64,000 bases of DNA from JANOYY01 sp043720395. Lineage in GTDB: Bacteria; Actinomycetota; Acidimicrobiia; Acidimicrobiales; JANYDT01. Each line of letters begins with the position of its first letter. Position 1 is the stretch's first letter. This document shows, piece by piece, positions 62,236-64,000 of the stretch. Under the pieces are notes generated by a model, which did no database searches, was not told where the DNA came from, and saw only the letters and a list, made by a program, of their open reading frames with translations. A program made the position numbers and the translations under genes. Where the stretch lies: positions 5,030 to 69,029 of the forward strand of contig JAYSSR010000083.1 in NCBI GenBank assembly GCA_043720395.1, given 5' to 3'.

Positions 62236-63437
62236 ACGCAGATTTTGCGCCGACGGTCGGCCTTGCCCCGAGCGTCTCGGAGATCCGTGCCGCGGTGGCG
62301 ACCGGGCACGATCTCGCGGCGGCGCTACCGCGTCTCGACGTCGGTCCTCGCCTGGCGGCGGCTTGCGCGACGGTCGGTGCTGCAGGCTTCATCGAGGAGG
62401 ACCCGTTCGACGCGTTACTCGTCTCGAACCTGTTGAACATACGCGCGCTTACGGGATTTACTGGAACGGCCGCCCGGTTGGTGCTCTGGCCGGACCGTGC
62501 CGTGTTTGTGACCGATCGCCGCTATGAGGAACGGGCCGTCGATGAGTTGCGGGCGGTGGGTTGCTCGGCCGAGATCGTCGTTCGGCCGACCATGAAGGAG
62601 CAGAACGAGACGCTGGCAGAGCTGCTCCTCGGCACGCAGCGTCTCGGCATGGAAGACGCGAGCGTCACCTGGAAAGCTCTGCGCGCATACGATGGGCTGT
62701 TCGAGACGTCGCAGCTCGTGTCGGCGGGGCCGATCGTGGAGTCGTTGCGCCGGACGAAGTCGCTCGGGGAGCTGGCTCTCCTGGCCCGGGCGAGTGCCAT
62801 CGCAGACGCGGCGTTTCTCGGTGTGTGGGAGACCCTCGCCGACGGGCCCACCGAACGTGGCTTTGCTGCATGCCTAGCGGATCGTTTGCGCGCATTGGGT
62901 GCGGACGGCACGAGCTTCGAGTCGATCATCGCCTCGGGTCAGAATGGCAGTCGGCCGCATCACGAGCCAGGAGAGCGTCGCATTGTCGAGGGTGACGCGG
63001 TGATCTGCGACTTCGGTGCGCTGGTCCGTGGTTACCACTCAGACATCACCCGCACGGTCTATGTGGGGGAGCCATCCCGGGCGCAGCTCCGGCATTTCAA
63101 CGTTGTTCGGGAGGCGCAGTCGGCGGGTGTGACGGCAGCGATGCCAGGCGTCGACGGGACCCTGGTCGACTCAGCGTGCCGCGAGGTCATTGCAGCAGCA
63201 GGATGGGGCGATCATTTCTCGACGGGTACCGGTCACGGCAGCGGTCTGCAGATCCACGAGGAGCCGTGGGCCGGACAGAACTCGACGAGCGTGCTCGCGC
63301 ACGGCGACATCATCACCGTCGAGCCGGGCGTGTACCTGCCCGGCGAGGCGGGCGTGCGGATCGAGGATTCTCTCGTGGTGACGAGCGACGGGCCGGTACT
63401 GCTCACCCGCCTGCCGTACGACCTGGTCTGCGGCTGA
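62232..63437 (+). CDS. M24 family metallopeptidase (Xaa-Pro aminopeptidase-like)
   Basis: 401 residues from GTG 62232. The creatinase N-domain is followed by the pita-bread fold with the five metal ligands: VICDFGALVRGYHSDITRTV (two Asp), GTGHGSGLQIHEEPW (His and Glu neighbours), ITVEPGVY (Glu) and VRIEDS (Glu). In actinobacteria this peptidase gene lies between aroQ and efp, as here. It cleaves N-terminal residues before proline. It is translationally coupled to aroQ. Confidence 0.95.
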   Translation: MNADFAPTVGLAPSVSEIRAAVATGHDLAAALPRLDVGPRLAAACATVGAAGFIEEDPFDALLVSNLLNIRALTGFTGTAARLVLWPDRAVFVTDRRYEERAVDELRAVGCSAEIVVRPTMKEQNETLAELLLGTQRLGMEDASVTWKALRAYDGLFETSQLVSAGPIVESLRRTKSLGELALLARASAIADAAFLGVWETLADGPTERGFAACLADRLRALGADGTSFESIIASGQNGSRPHHEPGERRIVEGDAVICDFGALVRGYHSDITRTVYVGEPSRAQLRHFNVVREAQSAGVTAAMPGVDGTLVDSACREVIAAAGWGDHFSTGTGHGSGLQIHEEPWAGQNSTSVLAHGDIITVEPGVYLPGEAGVRIEDSLVVTSDGPVLLTRLPYDLVCG

Positions 63438-63595
63438 TGTGCCGGTCGATGGTGCGGCGCTGAAGGTTGAACTTTACCAACCAAGTTCCCGGCGCACTGA
63501 TCGACTCTCGGGCGTAGGCGGGCGGGAGACCGTCTAGTCTTCGCAGGCCCTGAAACGGCTCACGCGCCAGCCGACACACTAGAAGGTCTCTCCCA

Positions 63596-64000
63596 ATGCC
63601 TCCCGTCTCCACGTCCGATTTCAAGAATGGCATCACCGTCGACATCCCCGAGGGTCTGATGCAGATCATCGACTTCCAGCATGTGAAGCCGGGCAAGGGC
63701 AACGCCTTCACCCGCACCAAGATCAAGAGCCTGCTTTCGGGGCGCTCCCTGGAGCCGACCTTCAAGAGCGGCGAGAAGTTCGAGGTGCCGGACGTCGACG
63801 AGCGCGCGATGCAGTACCTGTACAAGGAGGGCGACGGCTACGTCTTCATGGACAGCAAGACGTTCGACCAGATGTCGCTGCTCGGCGAGCAGCTCGGCGA
63901 CGCGAAGAACTTCCTGAAGGAGAACATCGAGGCCTACGTCCTCTTCTACAACGGCAAGGCCATCGGCGCGACGCTGCCGAACGCGGTCGACCTCAAGGTC
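63596..64000 (+). CDS. efp: elongation factor P, 5' part
   Basis: The first 135 codons are visible (ATG 63596, with AGAAGG nine bases before). MPPVSTSDFKNGITVDIP begins domain I, and the tip loop VKPGKGNAFTR puts Lys34 at the modified position used by E. coli lysyl-EF-P. EF-P relieves ribosome stalling at proline runs. The gene continues past the right edge. A 158-nt gap separates it from the peptidase. Confidence 0.97.
   Translation, partial: MPPVSTSDFKNGITVDIPEGLMQIIDFQHVKPGKGNAFTRTKIKSLLSGRSLEPTFKSGEKFEVPDVDERAMQYLYKEGDGYVFMDSKTFDQMSLLGEQLGDAKNFLKENIEAYVLFYNGKAIGATLPNAVDLKV

Noticed and set aside
1..64000. tRNA or rRNA genes
   Set aside because: No cloverleaf with conserved T-loop sequence and no rRNA stretch was noticed on either strand by eye; a tRNA scan would be needed to exclude one.

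Overview
The window is high-GC DNA with dense genes on both strands. It looks like a chromosomal stretch of an actinobacterium of the Acidimicrobiia (Ilumatobacter-like) type. That placement is an inference from gene content: three intact F420/LLM-type oxidoreductases, many CaiB-type CoA transferases, acyl-CoA dehydrogenase pairs, a DUF35/thiolase pair, GTG/TTG starts, and the actinobacterial order aroB..aroQ-peptidase-efp at the right end. No rRNA, tRNA, CRISPR array, phage gene or recognisable transposase was found.

Layout. 0-5.6 kb: the end of an alpha/beta hydrolase, a VOC protein, a MazF-like toxin-antitoxin pair, a zinc alcohol dehydrogenase, a P450 and a two-hotdog protein. 5.6-20 kb: intact genes (GDPD, PAP2-type membrane enzyme, molybdopterin oxidoreductase, PhyH and ChbG-like pair, acyl-CoA dehydrogenase, amidohydrolase, CaiB) mixed with broken ones: methyltransferase, zinc dehydrogenase, VOC, LLM, two SDR fragments and a frameshifted CaiB. 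20-34 kb: lipid and CoA catabolism with GntR and TetR regulators, F420-type oxidoreductases, a secreted Ig-like protein, a truncated PqqD/HPr-kinase-like pair, a pirin and a low-molecular-weight phosphatase. 34-43.5 kb: a GT-C-like membrane protein, a LacI-controlled sugar ABC importer, a cupredoxin, an SDR and a cold-shock protein. 43.7-46.4 kb: a nucleotide-cyclase/ATPase regulator broken by four frameshifts. 46.5-53.2 kb: a leftward operon with a double-domain CaiB, an enoyl-CoA hydratase-like protein, a YtcJ-type amidohydrolase and a domain-swapped CaiB, followed upstream by a coiled-coil protein. 54-64 kb: two dynamin-like GTPases, aroB, a decayed CaiB, selO, aroQ, an M24 peptidase and efp.

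The most unusual features are a 75-bp palindromic repeat present in four intergenic copies, and a large number of genes damaged by internal deletions, terminal truncations or single-base frameshifts. Two copies of the repeat stand in opposite orientation on either side of a 4.9-kb catabolic block, and the block's outer ends carry complementary halves of SDR genes. The single-base frameshifts could be sequencing errors. The internal deletions and truncations cannot easily be explained that way.
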